A DNA stretch of 48,367 bases from Geomonas diazotrophica (GCF_018919385.1 NZ_JAHLMF010000022.1:1-48367); one strand, 5' to 3'. Shown: positions 17,585 to 27,854, counted from the first letter of the stretch. Numbers and translations: made by a program. The notes: generated from the sequence alone by a model not told the origin.

Positions 17585-20500
17585 TCAAATTCCGGCAGCC
17601 GGTTGAGATAACGTTTCATCGGGGATTATGCCTGGTCCTCCCTTGATGTTGAAGATATCCGCAGGGTCTGCCTGCAACCGGGTGTCGATTTCGAATTCGC
17701 CGTATTCTGTCAAAACTTCGAAAGGATTTTTCAGTATGAAAGATTCCCACTCATACTCAGGCTGTCCATTATCGAGTAGTCCAATCAAGTAGAACTTATC
17801 TTTCGCCTTCCCTGCCTCAATCAGCTCCTTGTTGGTCACTGAAATGTATCCGTTTTTGGCAAAGGTCTTGACCTCGACCATTACTTCAACGTCATCTTTC
17901 AAGCATAGAAAGTCAAATCCGCACCGATCAAGCCTGGTGTCTTTCTTAAGGACGAATCCTTCCCAACCTCCGTCTTCAACCATGCGGCGCTTCAGCTCAA
18001 TTTCTCCCCTTAGCCCGCGCTGTTGTTGTTCCTGACTCACTTTATGTTCGGTGTTAGCAGCCGGTGCTCCTTGTTTATTAGAGCCTCCGTCCGACAGGCC
18101 GCTCCCCAAGACCTGATTCATTAGGTGACCGATTTTCTCTGCTGTTCCATTTTGATGTTTATTTTTAATACTTTCTGCGGCTGCATTGGAATCGATATTT
18201 GACTTGGCTTCGGGAATTATGACCTTTGCTTTCGGTGCTGGAGGAAGGGCCACAGCCTGCTCAGGCACGTAATCGCCAGACAGAAGCCCATTGACGGTAT
18301 CCTGACTTTCCGCAGGGATTCCCAATTGGAGATGGAGATAATCCTGCATCGGCTTTAAATCTCCTTTGTTTCGACATTGCTGGAAACGAGAGGCTATCCT
18401 TGGGAAAAACCCGAGTGCTTCATCAGTAACCCTATCCATGAACACCTGAACCAGAACTTCACCCAAGGCATCCGCGTCTAAATCCTGGAAGGAGAGGTTC
18501 TCGCCACCCTCTACGATGAGACTGTAATGGTATTCTTCAGCAGCACCTGAAAGTTGCACCACCGACTTTTCAAGGTAATAATTCCGATAAGGTATAACAC
18601 CGCCCAAGGATGGGTCACTCTTGAGGGTTACCGACACGGCCAAAACTTCTGAGGCTAGTACCTCAAATCTTTCATTCAGTCTGCGGATAAATCTATCAAC
18701 GTCTTTTTCGCTTTTGTCGTAGTTTACTGCCAGGAGATAAGGAGCAAGATCGTTTACTATGATTTCCCGCAACCCCGGGGCCGGTCTGCAGGAGGCACGA
18801 TCGACGAGTTCTTCAATAACGGTTTCTCCTGCGATCAGTGGGGTGACCGACAGCTTTTCGAAAAGATCCTTGTGTGGCCTGTCCACATCGATTAGTGGTA
18901 GTATCCCTACAAAAGCCTGTTCAGTCGCAGAACCGGGCTTGGCGTAATATACTCTCCCACACGCAAAGGAAGTGCCAGTGTTTGATTTGACAGCAACCTT
19001 CAGTTGGTCGGGCACTTGATAGCTGGCATCACTCTGGTTTAATCTGCGGTAGATCTCCTGGATGGCACCCCTGAGCAACCGCCAGAGCCCTTTCTCCGCA
19101 ACGACCTCCCGCCCCCAATCCGAATCGAGCTTCTCGCCGATTTCCGCCAGTGCCTTGACGAGCGTTTCGGGGGCAACACTATCGACATTATAGAGAGCTT
19201 TGATCCCAAACTGCTCTAGTTTCGCCATTTCTGAGTAGGTGGAGGCGATTACATATGGAAATATGGCATCGCCGAGTTCCATACTTGTCTTGCCTTTGGA
19301 GATCAGCCTCGTCTCCGGAAACCGTGCGAAGCATTGGGAGGTGACCCGCGGCCCGGTGGACGAAGGGAGCCAGGGAACTGTGTCCATTTGCATCTTGATG
19401 TAATCCAATAAGGGAAAATCGTGGCTCGCTTTCTGTGCGGAAACGCCGCAATAGCCCTTGTCGGGCGCAGTAGTTACATGTGCATCCAGACCATCGACCA
19501 GTGATCTGAGACGACTGCTCCATGTCTCGTCGTCGGCCTCATATTCGCGGGCAGCCGTACGGCAGCACGACGTAAAACTCTCCAACAAGGTGAGTTGATG
19601 CAAGCTTTTAGCACCTGAGTGTGCCGAACAAATGTTGGAATGTTGTACATAGCTGTCCCAGAGCCCGTCCAACTTCAAGGTGGAAATAACGGCCAGGTTT
19701 TCGTCCTTTTGGCGATCTCCACAAAACGCTACCCGCCCAAACTTGGTCAACCCATTTGGAGCAAGGGGTATAGCCTCCTCGGTCACCCCCTTCGAATATC
19801 TTAGGTGCTTGGGAAGAGACGAGACACCCAGCTTTTCGAAGAAAGGTACCCAATTGGGCACGTTTTGACCTGATACACTCTCGAGTACCTCGAGAAAATC
19901 CTTTGCCACGCGCCTTACCCCCTCTACACCGTCGAGACAGGGGTTCTTTCCGGCAAAGCCCTCAGGCCAGTAGATAAGAAAGGCAGGAACCATCAGGTGC
20001 GAGGGAATAGGCTGATCTTTCTGCGGAATCGACATCGGCAGCGGCAGTCTCCCAACGACTTTCCAGTAGTCGTCTGAGGTGAATTCCCTGCGCGCTATAT
20101 CGCTTATTTCCTTAAGAAAGGCCCATAGTTTAGCAAGGTGAGTAGCTGTAACAGGCAGGCTGCCGTCAAACAAGCTGTCGACAATGCTCCGAATCGCCCT
20201 CGGAATCAGATCATTAGCCTCGAACTTGGCGATGTTCAACCGGTCCGTGACCCACCTTTCCGTTGACTCGCGGCCTTCGGTAATTTTCTTAGACAAATCC
20301 ATGTCCAGAAAAATTAGGACCTCTGAAAGACACTCGGGGACTTGTATGTTTTTTGCTGCCGTCGATGGGGGAAAGCATAAGACTGCCCCCGAGTCCCGCT
20401 GGACCTCCACGATGCCGCCGCTGTTGGCTTGGACCAGTTTTCTACCGAGAAATGAATCACTGGTGACTGCCGAAAAAGCTCCATGATTGGCGATGTAATC

Positions 20501-22138
20501 AAAAAGCCCGTACCACCAGGAAGGCGACTTTTGCGCATCAGGGACCAACTCTATCAAGTCCAAAAGTAATTTGGGTGCCATCTCAACTAGGCCGGCAAGC
20601 CGAAGGAATTTCCTAGTCTCAGCAGTGTCAACGAATGAGGACACGAAAAACCTTTGCGGGACTGCTTCTGGCAAATACGGGGTGAACAGGTCCTCCAGAA
20701 AAGCACCGCAATCCTCTGCGGGAGCCAGAAGTGCCTCCTCGGGCAAGGCCTTACCGGCAACATGGGGGATATACGCGGAGCGTCTTTTCTTGAGGGCCTC
20801 GGACAACTTATTGGTAAAGATCGCGGTGCTTCCACCGCTTGCCCCGGTTGGTGCCAGGGCGGAAAATACGTTCTTCGGGGAAAAATTCTTCAGAAGGTCA
20901 GTGAGGAAGTCCCCAGCAGCTTTCTGTGCGGCAAATCCAAGCAACCATTCATTGTACTTGCCATCCATTAGTCTTTTGCGGTCCGGGGTGACGTAAAAGT
21001 CCCCGTGAACCACAAAGCCAAAGCCAGTGTCCTCTTCCGTCGGGAAGTAAACATGGAACTTCGAATTGGAAGACGCTACTGGTTGACCGTTATCAACAAG
21101 GACGGACAACGTAACCGTCGCCTCCTTCATTACTTTGACTGCTTGGGGAGTCCCCGGAGCTAAGGCAACTTCCGTAGGTATGGGAGAGTTGAACCTGAGT
21201 TGATGAAAAAATGCGTCCGTGACCCGCCCCTCGTTTTGGCATTTGATAGCAAGATTGCCGACGACACAGGATTCAGGTTTTTTCTTGCATATTGATACCA
21301 GTTTAGCCTTATCTTCACATAGGGATACGGATAAGATGTTGCGCAGAAACGGAATCAACATGCTGACATCCGAAACTAAGAATCTTACTAATTCATGTTG
21401 CTCCTTTGATCCTGAAACAACTGGCATAGGGCCAAGTTCCTCTAAAACCCTTCTTTCTATTTCATCAGTTGCCGGGAACCAGAACATTGTAGTGAAATTT
21501 TCGCCATAATCACCCCTGATTATGCGATCGTAAATTACGGATCCAGCGCCGAGATTATTTTTTTTTGCCAGGCCGGGAATAAACATTATAGGACATATAT
21601 TTTGCTGGGATTTTTTCCACTTTTCGTAATCTTCCCTGCATTCGGGTTTGCGCTTAAGAGTTTCCATTATGTGCCCCTGGTTCAGGCCCCAAGAAAACTT
21701 GACCGCAAAAAAACCTTTTGGATCAACCCTCACCAGATAGGGCGATGGTGTTATATCGAGAACAGACCTGAATCCCAAACCCTTGTGGCCAATACATTCA
21801 TTTGGATCCTTATCGCTCCAACCGTCAGCAAGACTTATGAAGTTGTCGCCGGTGAACCATTTGCCGTCGTGAACGAAAGCCATCCCCTCCTTGCACAGAA
21901 TGTACGCCGCGTGCTTTGCTCCTGCGTCGTCGGCATTTTGCAAGAGTTCGTAGGGGGCTCTTCCACGATAAGACTCACGCAGGTTCCGCTCGTTAACTGC
22001 CTTTTCACGAAAACGCTTCAAAGCGTCCTTCGTATGTCCAGGAGAATATTCCTCTTCTTTGATCTTTTCGAACAGTGGTAGGTCCAGAAGTTGGAACTGC
22101 TTTTGAAGAGATTTCAAGTTATCCGCAAAATTGTTCAT
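17585..22138 (-). CDS. GHKL (sacsin/HSP90-type) ATPase fused to a DUF3883 nuclease-like domain
   Basis: The protein has 1517 residues from the ATG at 22138, which has GGAG 8 bases upstream; an in-frame start 30 codons earlier would overlap the previous gene and looks unlikely. The N-terminus holds a GHKL ATPase: the N-box ELLQNADDAGA (64-74), the DGKWF segment (91-95) and the glycine lid IGHKGLGFRS (116-125), the layout of sacsin-type and MORC-like restriction-associated ATPases. The long middle has no motif I recognise. The C-terminus (about 1384-1470) matches DUF3883, with G-F-D1419 and E1432-V-K1434 arranged as in PD-(D/E)xK nucleases. It is the last and largest gene of the ten-gene operon and probably the DNA- or clamp-loading end of the machine. 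Catalytic activity is inferred. Confidence 0.82.
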   Translation of the reverse strand: MNNFADNLKSLQKQFQLLDLPLFEKIKEEEYSPGHTKDALKRFREKAVNERNLRESYRGRAPYELLQNADDAGAKHAAYILCKEGMAFVHDGKWFTGDNFISLADGWSDKDPNECIGHKGLGFRSVLDITPSPYLVRVDPKGFFAVKFSWGLNQGHIMETLKRKPECREDYEKWKKSQQNICPIMFIPGLAKKNNLGAGSVIYDRIIRGDYGENFTTMFWFPATDEIERRVLEELGPMPVVSGSKEQHELVRFLVSDVSMLIPFLRNILSVSLCEDKAKLVSICKKKPESCVVGNLAIKCQNEGRVTDAFFHQLRFNSPIPTEVALAPGTPQAVKVMKEATVTLSVLVDNGQPVASSNSKFHVYFPTEEDTGFGFVVHGDFYVTPDRKRLMDGKYNEWLLGFAAQKAAGDFLTDLLKNFSPKNVFSALAPTGASGGSTAIFTNKLSEALKKRRSAYIPHVAGKALPEEALLAPAEDCGAFLEDLFTPYLPEAVPQRFFVSSFVDTAETRKFLRLAGLVEMAPKLLLDLIELVPDAQKSPSWWYGLFDYIANHGAFSAVTSDSFLGRKLVQANSGGIVEVQRDSGAVLCFPPSTAAKNIQVPECLSEVLIFLDMDLSKKITEGRESTERWVTDRLNIAKFEANDLIPRAIRSIVDSLFDGSLPVTATHLAKLWAFLKEISDIARREFTSDDYWKVVGRLPLPMSIPQKDQPIPSHLMVPAFLIYWPEGFAGKNPCLDGVEGVRRVAKDFLEVLESVSGQNVPNWVPFFEKLGVSSLPKHLRYSKGVTEEAIPLAPNGLTKFGRVAFCGDRQKDENLAVISTLKLDGLWDSYVQHSNICSAHSGAKSLHQLTLLESFTSCCRTAAREYEADDETWSSRLRSLVDGLDAHVTTAPDKGYCGVSAQKASHDFPLLDYIKMQMDTVPWLPSSTGPRVTSQCFARFPETRLISKGKTSMELGDAIFPYVIASTYSEMAKLEQFGIKALYNVDSVAPETLVKALAEIGEKLDSDWGREVVAEKGLWRLLRGAIQEIYRRLNQSDASYQVPDQLKVAVKSNTGTSFACGRVYYAKPGSATEQAFVGILPLIDVDRPHKDLFEKLSVTPLIAGETVIEELVDRASCRPAPGLREIIVNDLAPYLLAVNYDKSEKDVDRFIRRLNERFEVLASEVLAVSVTLKSDPSLGGVIPYRNYYLEKSVVQLSGAAEEYHYSLIVEGGENLSFQDLDADALGEVLVQVFMDRVTDEALGFFPRIASRFQQCRNKGDLKPMQDYLHLQLGIPAESQDTVNGLLSGDYVPEQAVALPPAPKAKVIIPEAKSNIDSNAAAESIKNKHQNGTAEKIGHLMNQVLGSGLSDGGSNKQGAPAANTEHKVSQEQQQRGLRGEIELKRRMVEDGGWEGFVLKKDTRLDRCGFDFLCLKDDVEVMVEVKTFAKNGYISVTNKELIEAGKAKDKFYLIGLLDNGQPEYEWESFILKNPFEVLTEYGEFEIDTRLQADPADIFNIKGGPGIIPDETLSQPAAGI

Positions 22139-22200
22139 ACCAAATTCTCCGTCGACAAACGCCGGACTGTGTGCAGGATAAATCTGATGTCCCGCAGAGT

Positions 22201-24012
22201 TTAAGGGATGGGAAATTCCTGCTGCCACCTGCCATAGAGGGCAAAGTCACTCGGCCAATGGCCGTTAACGGAGAATTTCCCCCTCCTCTTGCCAGCTTGG
22301 TGAAATATCTCCCAGTCTAATTTGCACTTCGCACAATGGGCCTTGAACGATTTATCGGCTCTGGGTTTAAAATTGGCCTCCTCCCCACAGTACCGGCAGG
22401 TTGCGGTCAGGTTCACATCCCGGACACATTGCAAAAATTCCTGGCAGAGATCCATGTCCACTTGAAACCGGCTCAGCAGTTTTTCGACCTTATCCATTTC
22501 GACCGCAGGCACTGGAGCAACAACCGAGACCCTGTTCCCCCGCACCTCAAACATCCTCATTGGCTCCAACACTTGAAGAACCGGCGTCGGCATCATAAAA
22601 ATGTCCCTGGCGTAATTGCCAAGAAGGGATTGCCACGTCCACGCGGTGAGAAGAGAGATGACCTTCTCCTGGATCAGTATATCAAGCGGTGAAAGGACCA
22701 AAGGGCGCCCACTGTCTCCGCCCCAGAGCAAAGGTGCCGGATCGCAGCTGGAGCGGTCACCTGTAAGAACAACGGGAATCCGGAGCTCGGTGCCCCGCCT
22801 CACCACGGCCGAGTTGTTTCCAAGGTATTCCAGTAACGGAACAAAGACCAAGCTGTCACCGTCTCTTTTGGAGACACGCCAGTTCCTTCCTTCGTTCACC
22901 AGCCTGATGCCGGCAGTTCCCTGGGGCGAGGCATCAACCTGCTGCAAGGAGCGCTCTAAAACGAGGCCGACGTAGTCGACATACGAGTTGAAAAGCTCAC
23001 CAACTCCTTTCAGGTGTTGTTCGGGCTTTTCCTGGACCTCGATAGACTCTTCGCGATGTTGCTCCCAGAGCCGGACCAAGTGGCGATAGTGCTGATCGTG
23101 AGTCAATATGTTGGTAAGGTGAATCTGGTTGGGAACTTGCGCCGACCGCGGTATGGCCCGATAGAGGCCGCTTTGTTTAAGAACACGAACGCCCTGCAGA
23201 AGCTGGCGGAGCATTTCAACCGTCTTCTTGCTCAAATCGATTTGCGCGCTCGTCTGTTCCTCGTTGAATGTCTCCCCCCACATTGTGAACACGTCATGTG
23301 ATAGACGGAAATGGGTCTCGGGCGCAGTCTGAAATTTTTGGGCCTCCAAAAAATTGTCCAACAACAGCTGCACATTCGCGAGACGCCTTACCAGGAAATA
23401 TTCGAGGCGGTCCACCAATCGTGCAAACAGCTTGTTTTCATAGATACTGTAGTCATCCTCGCTGAAAAGGCCCAGGATCGCTTTCGGAACGATCCCGGCG
23501 ATGGTCCTTTGCTGCCAGCAGGAGGTATCTGAGGCAAGGTGTCTTATGGCAGCAGGGGCGATACGCCGCGCGCGGCTAACAGGGGTGATGTCCTCTTGGT
23601 AAAGCATATCGAGCCTGGGTCTCCGAGCCAGCTCCATCAGATGCCCCTTGTCGAAAGTCTCGGAAAGCGTTTTTTCCAGTGGCCGCAGTTCCGATATGTT
23701 GGCAACTGCCTGTGGTAACAATGGCGATGGGAGCTTTCCCTTATTAGACTTACGGATTGCGGAAATACTCATGACTGCTTTGGAAACGAGCCCCAGGTTG
23801 GCCTCCGCTTCGGGATCGGGTTCCGTGGCAAAGAAGATCGCTTTGTGCTCATCGATGCGGCAGTCGGACGTCCCGTCCGAGAGGAGGACGTCACCCGCTT
23901 CGAGAAGTGAGTGACCGTTAAACACCGCACTCGTCGAAAGCTCGTAGCGGCCTGGCGCCACGACGCCCGGCAAGGCGACCAGTTGGCCGGTCAGTCTATC
24001 CCAGACCCTCAC
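22201..24012 (-). CDS. DUF2357-like protein with C-terminal zinc ribbon (McrC-position partner)
   Basis: The protein has 603 residues if it starts at the GTG at 24012, which overlaps the stop of the McrB-like gene as GTGA; an earlier in-frame GTG at 24060 would overlap it by 52 bp. The central EDDYSIYENKLFARLVDRLEYF stretch followed by long helices is the pattern of DUF2357 proteins, which pair with McrB-like AAA+ motors in place of McrC. Near the C-terminus, CRYCGEE...HCAKCKLDW forms a four-Cys zinc ribbon. I see no clear PD-(D/E)xK motif, so nuclease activity should not be assumed. It is placed between the McrB-like motor and the GHKL-nuclease gene and is probably the adaptor between them. 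Confidence 0.65.
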   Translation of the reverse strand: MRVWDRLTGQLVALPGVVAPGRYELSTSAVFNGHSLLEAGDVLLSDGTSDCRIDEHKAIFFATEPDPEAEANLGLVSKAVMSISAIRKSNKGKLPSPLLPQAVANISELRPLEKTLSETFDKGHLMELARRPRLDMLYQEDITPVSRARRIAPAAIRHLASDTSCWQQRTIAGIVPKAILGLFSEDDYSIYENKLFARLVDRLEYFLVRRLANVQLLLDNFLEAQKFQTAPETHFRLSHDVFTMWGETFNEEQTSAQIDLSKKTVEMLRQLLQGVRVLKQSGLYRAIPRSAQVPNQIHLTNILTHDQHYRHLVRLWEQHREESIEVQEKPEQHLKGVGELFNSYVDYVGLVLERSLQQVDASPQGTAGIRLVNEGRNWRVSKRDGDSLVFVPLLEYLGNNSAVVRRGTELRIPVVLTGDRSSCDPAPLLWGGDSGRPLVLSPLDILIQEKVISLLTAWTWQSLLGNYARDIFMMPTPVLQVLEPMRMFEVRGNRVSVVAPVPAVEMDKVEKLLSRFQVDMDLCQEFLQCVRDVNLTATCRYCGEEANFKPRADKSFKAHCAKCKLDWEIFHQAGKRRGKFSVNGHWPSDFALYGRWQQEFPIP

Positions 24013-26375
24013 GCTCTCCGTCCCTTGCGTTTTTTGTCGCTTTCGAGCAGTTCCAAACACCGGGCCGGCTTTCCACCGATGTCTGACCAGAAAGCATTCA
24101 AAGCCCGCTCAACCTCAGTCAGATGGTTTGACTCAATGTCATAGCGGCCAGTAACCTTGCCAGAGCTGAACACCCTGGTAGCTAACAGGTGGTCAAAGGC
24201 CAGCCCCAGGGAACCTCCTGATGCGGCAACAACCGGGACAAAGCTCCGGGCCTGTTTGGCGAAGCGGTTCCCCCACTTGACATCAAAAACCGACCTCAGT
24301 GTGTTGGTAAGCTCGCACTTGGGCGAGTGCAACTTGGTCAGCACCTCTTCGACCTCCTGCCGGTGGGCGCTGCTCGCCTCCCTAAAGCGCTTCACCAGCG
24401 AATCATACGAGTAGATGCACGCCTGCTCCACCGGAGTCACCTCGAATTTCGGGCACTCCCGCAATTCCATGATGTGGGCCCGATCCTGGGTCTTCAGGGC
24501 GAATTCGTTGGTGGTCTCGTCGTGGTTTGCGGTTCCCATGAACCAGACGTTTTTAGGGACGCGGACTTTGCGCCCGTCGACCAGGCCCACCGGAGTTTCC
24601 GGAAGCTGTTCCTCGCGCAACTCGATCAGGCGTTCCTTTTCGTCGTTTTTTTCCAGCGCCGAGAGGAACTCCGCAAAGTACTGCTCCGGGCGGGAGAGAT
24701 TCATCTCATCCAAGAGGACTATGTTGATGCGGTCCGCATAATTGGGGGTCTGGGCCTGATAGATGGCCTGCAGGCATTCCTTTTCGTAATACTTTTTCTC
24801 GAAAGAATTGTAGTGCCCGATCAAGTCGAACCTGTCCCGCCATCCGGCCTGCACGGCTATGTCGGCACAGTGTCCGCCGACCACCTTGGCGAGTGCCTTA
24901 ACAATGCTCGTTTTCCCTGTGCCGCTCATTCCCTGCAGGATGTGCAGCTGGCTCATCGCCATCCCACCGATAAGGATGCGGATGTCGTCCATTTCGTAGT
25001 AGAGCGGAATACCGTCATAGGCCCCTGCGACGCGCATCCTGACTTCAGAGGCGAATTCCTTCAGATTGGGAACACGTTTGGTCTCAAACTTCGTCTGGCA
25101 GACAGGGTCGCTGTCCAGCTTGGCCAACTGGGGGAAGACGCGGGCAGAGTGCTGTGCGTTAGTCAGGGCGGTGACACGAGACTCGAGATCCTTAAGGTGA
25201 GCGGTCAACAGCTCCTTATGCCTGACCAGGGCGCGCTTCTCGCCTTCAAGACGCTCTTTGTCGAGGACGCTAACGCGGCTGGTATGCAGTTCCGCAAGTG
25301 CCTGCACACTGCTCATTTCAAGAGAGGCGACCTTCTCCCTGAGGGCATCCCGCTCGATACGCAGCCGCTCGTTTTCGGCTGCGAAATCAGTTTCCCCCAA
25401 GGTATCCAATTGTCGTTTCAGGTCTCGGCGTTCCTGCTTCAGATGGTCCAGTTCCTCGAGGAATTCGTCCACCGTCTTGCCGCAGAGGGCGCGCCTTAAA
25501 TCCTCCAACTCTGCCAGCTCCTTATCACGGCCTGACAGTTCCTGGTACGCCCTGTCACGCTGTCCCTGAAATGTTGAGAGCTTCACCTGCAGTTTCTCAA
25601 TCTCCGCCTGGAACTCGGACTCCAGCTCTCTTCTCACCTGTTCCTTTTCCTCGACAAGTTCCCGCCACCCCGTTTCTAGCCGCGACTTGTCGCGTCCGAG
25701 CTTCCGCTCTTTAATTTCGGACTCGGCCAGCCTCGCATTCAGCTCTTCTTCCCAAATTCGTAGTTCTTCGCGCCTTTTAGTTTGTTCCTCATTCAGTTTG
25801 GCCATCGCCTGGCTGCGCATCTCTTCCAACTCTGCACCAACTTGGAGTCGCCGCTCATCCAGTTTCGCAATCTGTTCCCGCCGTTCCTCAAGCGCTTCTT
25901 CATTTTGCCTAGCGAAGTTCTCCCGGGCGTTAAGCTCGCGGGCCTCCATGTCACGTTCCTTCTCCGTGACTTCCTTATCCCTATTGGCAAGGGCTCCCTG
26001 CTGCCGGGCCAGATCCTTCAGGTCCTTATCGAGCTCCTCCCGAATCTTTGCAACTTCATCCTGTTGGGTTTCATATTTTTTGCGAGCAGCGTCCCGCTTC
26101 CGGCCGGCCTCTTCGACACCTCTTACGAAGCTTTGCAGCTGGGACATGTAGTTCTGTAACGCCTCCACATCAGCGGGGCCAACCACAGCCAGCGGGTGAA
26201 TAGATGCGGTTGGCAGTTCCGGAGCCTCTTCACCGAGGCTAACAGAAGCGTTAAGCACTGCTTCTTCGATCTTGGGGAAAAGGTTGGGGCTCTCTTTAAC
26301 GACCTTGGGACTGTTCTGGCCGTTGCCATTGCCGCCATTGCCGTTATGGTTCTTATTCCTGTTTTTTTTCGCCAT
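24009..26375 (-). CDS. McrB-like AAA+ motor with long N-terminal coiled coil
   Basis: The protein has 788 residues. A low-complexity, Asn/Gly/Lys-rich tail (1-25) is followed by about 320 residues of charged heptad-like coiled coil (roughly 75-400, rich in Glu, Arg, Lys and Leu). Then comes an AAA+ domain with Walker A GMSGTGKT (482-489), Walker B IVLLDEMNLSRPEQYF (from 551), and the sensor-like VWFMGTANHDETTNEF. The DEMNLS-x-PE stretch is the hallmark of the McrB/dynein-type AAA clade. In McrBC systems such a motor translocates DNA and activates a partner; here the partner position is taken by the DUF2357 protein. The coiled coil replaces the usual McrB DNA-reading domain. The gene lies 3 bp after the HEPN-candidate gene. 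Confidence 0.85.
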   Translation of the reverse strand: MAKKNRNKNHNGNGGNGNGQNSPKVVKESPNLFPKIEEAVLNASVSLGEEAPELPTASIHPLAVVGPADVEALQNYMSQLQSFVRGVEEAGRKRDAARKKYETQQDEVAKIREELDKDLKDLARQQGALANRDKEVTEKERDMEARELNARENFARQNEEALEERREQIAKLDERRLQVGAELEEMRSQAMAKLNEEQTKRREELRIWEEELNARLAESEIKERKLGRDKSRLETGWRELVEEKEQVRRELESEFQAEIEKLQVKLSTFQGQRDRAYQELSGRDKELAELEDLRRALCGKTVDEFLEELDHLKQERRDLKRQLDTLGETDFAAENERLRIERDALREKVASLEMSSVQALAELHTSRVSVLDKERLEGEKRALVRHKELLTAHLKDLESRVTALTNAQHSARVFPQLAKLDSDPVCQTKFETKRVPNLKEFASEVRMRVAGAYDGIPLYYEMDDIRILIGGMAMSQLHILQGMSGTGKTSIVKALAKVVGGHCADIAVQAGWRDRFDLIGHYNSFEKKYYEKECLQAIYQAQTPNYADRINIVLLDEMNLSRPEQYFAEFLSALEKNDEKERLIELREEQLPETPVGLVDGRKVRVPKNVWFMGTANHDETTNEFALKTQDRAHIMELRECPKFEVTPVEQACIYSYDSLVKRFREASSAHRQEVEEVLTKLHSPKCELTNTLRSVFDVKWGNRFAKQARSFVPVVAASGGSLGLAFDHLLATRVFSSGKVTGRYDIESNHLTEVERALNAFWSDIGGKPARCLELLESDKKRKGRRA

Positions 26376-26378
26376 GGT

Positions 26379-27854
26379 CTAGTACAGCTCCTTGAATTTT
26401 AGTACCCATTCCATAATGAAATCCGACTGCGAAAGAGCTTCCTCCTTTAAAAGACGTCTTCCGGATGCATGCTGAGCCTTGTTTCGGACATTGGCCAACT
26501 CGATCAATCGTTCCAAATCGCGAATCTCTACCTCGACCAAATTCAGGGGGAACTCCACGTGTTCACTGCTCGACAGTAAGGCAGCGGCCATAAGTGCCTT
26601 CAGTGATTCACTGCCGGAGTTCCTGGCTTTTCTAATGTTATAAACCTGTTGCCCCGCCAAGCCGTCCGCGACCTTATTATTCACCATCGGAAGGTCAAGC
26701 GACATAAAGGTGGCCATCGCCTCGTCGCGCTTCCAGGAATCCTTCGGAAGGCGGTGTTTGGAGAAGACCGGCCCCTGGCCAATCATCCATTTAAAAGTGC
26801 CTTCTCCCAGTTTTTGGGCCTCTGACACCAGAGTGTCGAGCTGTTCTTCACTGGGCCTCTCCCTCATTGCCACCAGATTTTGGGCACGAAGGAAGGAGGG
26901 GAGGTAACGTGCCAGGGAAGGAACCCGGGGGGCCCAGGGATAATTGGAGAGAACTTCCCACATGACTTTCTCCTCCATCTCATCCAGAGTTTCTAGAGTA
27001 ATCTCCTGAGCGGAGTCGGCACCGAGGACACGCGCCACCTTTTTGGCTAGCGGGGGAAGTTTGGGGGCAAGGTTTCTTACTCGCTCGCGCATCCAAGGCG
27101 CGGCCTTGCGCAACCCAAAGGGGTCACTTACCAGCCACGGTTTCTCTCCCCCCTTTTCCTTGTACAGCAAGCTCCAGAGGTACATCGGCACTGGGTTCTG
27201 GTCAATCAGCTCGATCCCGTGAATCTTGACCCGTTCAGCGGTTACCACATCCTCATCCGAGATCGCCCTCGAGTTGTCGTAGTCCCTTCGGTAGCGTTCG
27301 TAGGCATCGAAGAACTGTTTTTCTGAAAGTTTGGCCCTGGCGGCAGCCACCGCCGGAACATTGTAGGGGCAGTCGGTTTCCCCCTTGCCGCGATCCAGAA
27401 GGAAAACCGGGAACCCGCCTTTTTCGCCGCAAGGCTCGATCTCCGGAAGGGAGGAGGAAAACCTGGGGAGAAGCTCCCCAGTGATGGCATCCTGGAAGGC
27501 ATATCCCACTAGTTGCTTGGCCTTTTCGAACTCGAGTGTATCCAGGACGTCAAGCCCCTTCGTTGTGATGCAGCCACGTCCATCCATGACCCCTTGAGGC
27601 ATCAGTTGGGTTGCAACGATGAACGCTACCAGCTCCGGCGCCAGCCCAAGGAGTGCTCCCACCTCCTCCCGATCCGTGGTCCTCGCACGTGCCAGGCCAA
27701 GGATTGCCTTTTGAAAGAGGTTCAAACTGTTACGCGACGGCTCAGGGTAAAGGACCCGCCATACGTGGACTGGCCACAGTATGGAGTCGCCAAATCCGTG
27801 CGCCCCCCCACCGTATTCCGGAAAACGAAGGTACCGGTCAGCAAACACTGCCAT
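26379..27854 (-). CDS. Unknown operon protein with candidate C-terminal HEPN RNase motif
   Basis: The protein has 491 residues and is not a family I recognise over most of its length. The N-terminal third has an early helical region, a GALLGLAPELVAFIVATQL stretch like a winged-helix, and RGCITTKGLDVLD, reminiscent of a wHTH wing. The C-terminal 55 residues are helical and contain R457-NKAQ-H462, within ELANVRNKAQHASGRRLL. This fits the R-N-x(3)-H active-site motif of HEPN ribonucleases, which are common in anti-phage and toxin systems (compare RNKxxHG in abortive-infection proteins). The start overlaps the helicase gene by 17 bp and the end is 3 bp from the McrB-like gene, so it is a core part of the operon. 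RNase activity is inference from one motif. Confidence 0.6.
   Translation of the reverse strand: MAVFADRYLRFPEYGGGAHGFGDSILWPVHVWRVLYPEPSRNSLNLFQKAILGLARARTTDREEVGALLGLAPELVAFIVATQLMPQGVMDGRGCITTKGLDVLDTLEFEKAKQLVGYAFQDAITGELLPRFSSSLPEIEPCGEKGGFPVFLLDRGKGETDCPYNVPAVAAARAKLSEKQFFDAYERYRRDYDNSRAISDEDVVTAERVKIHGIELIDQNPVPMYLWSLLYKEKGGEKPWLVSDPFGLRKAAPWMRERVRNLAPKLPPLAKKVARVLGADSAQEITLETLDEMEEKVMWEVLSNYPWAPRVPSLARYLPSFLRAQNLVAMRERPSEEQLDTLVSEAQKLGEGTFKWMIGQGPVFSKHRLPKDSWKRDEAMATFMSLDLPMVNNKVADGLAGQQVYNIRKARNSGSESLKALMAAALLSSSEHVEFPLNLVEVEIRDLERLIELANVRNKAQHASGRRLLKEEALSQSDFIMEWVLKFKELY

Noticed and set aside
24327..25499. A 390-codon plus-strand frame across the McrB-like gene
   Set aside because: Shadow of the real gene on the other strand: the minus strand carries clear Walker motifs, and the plus reading has no ribosome site or family.
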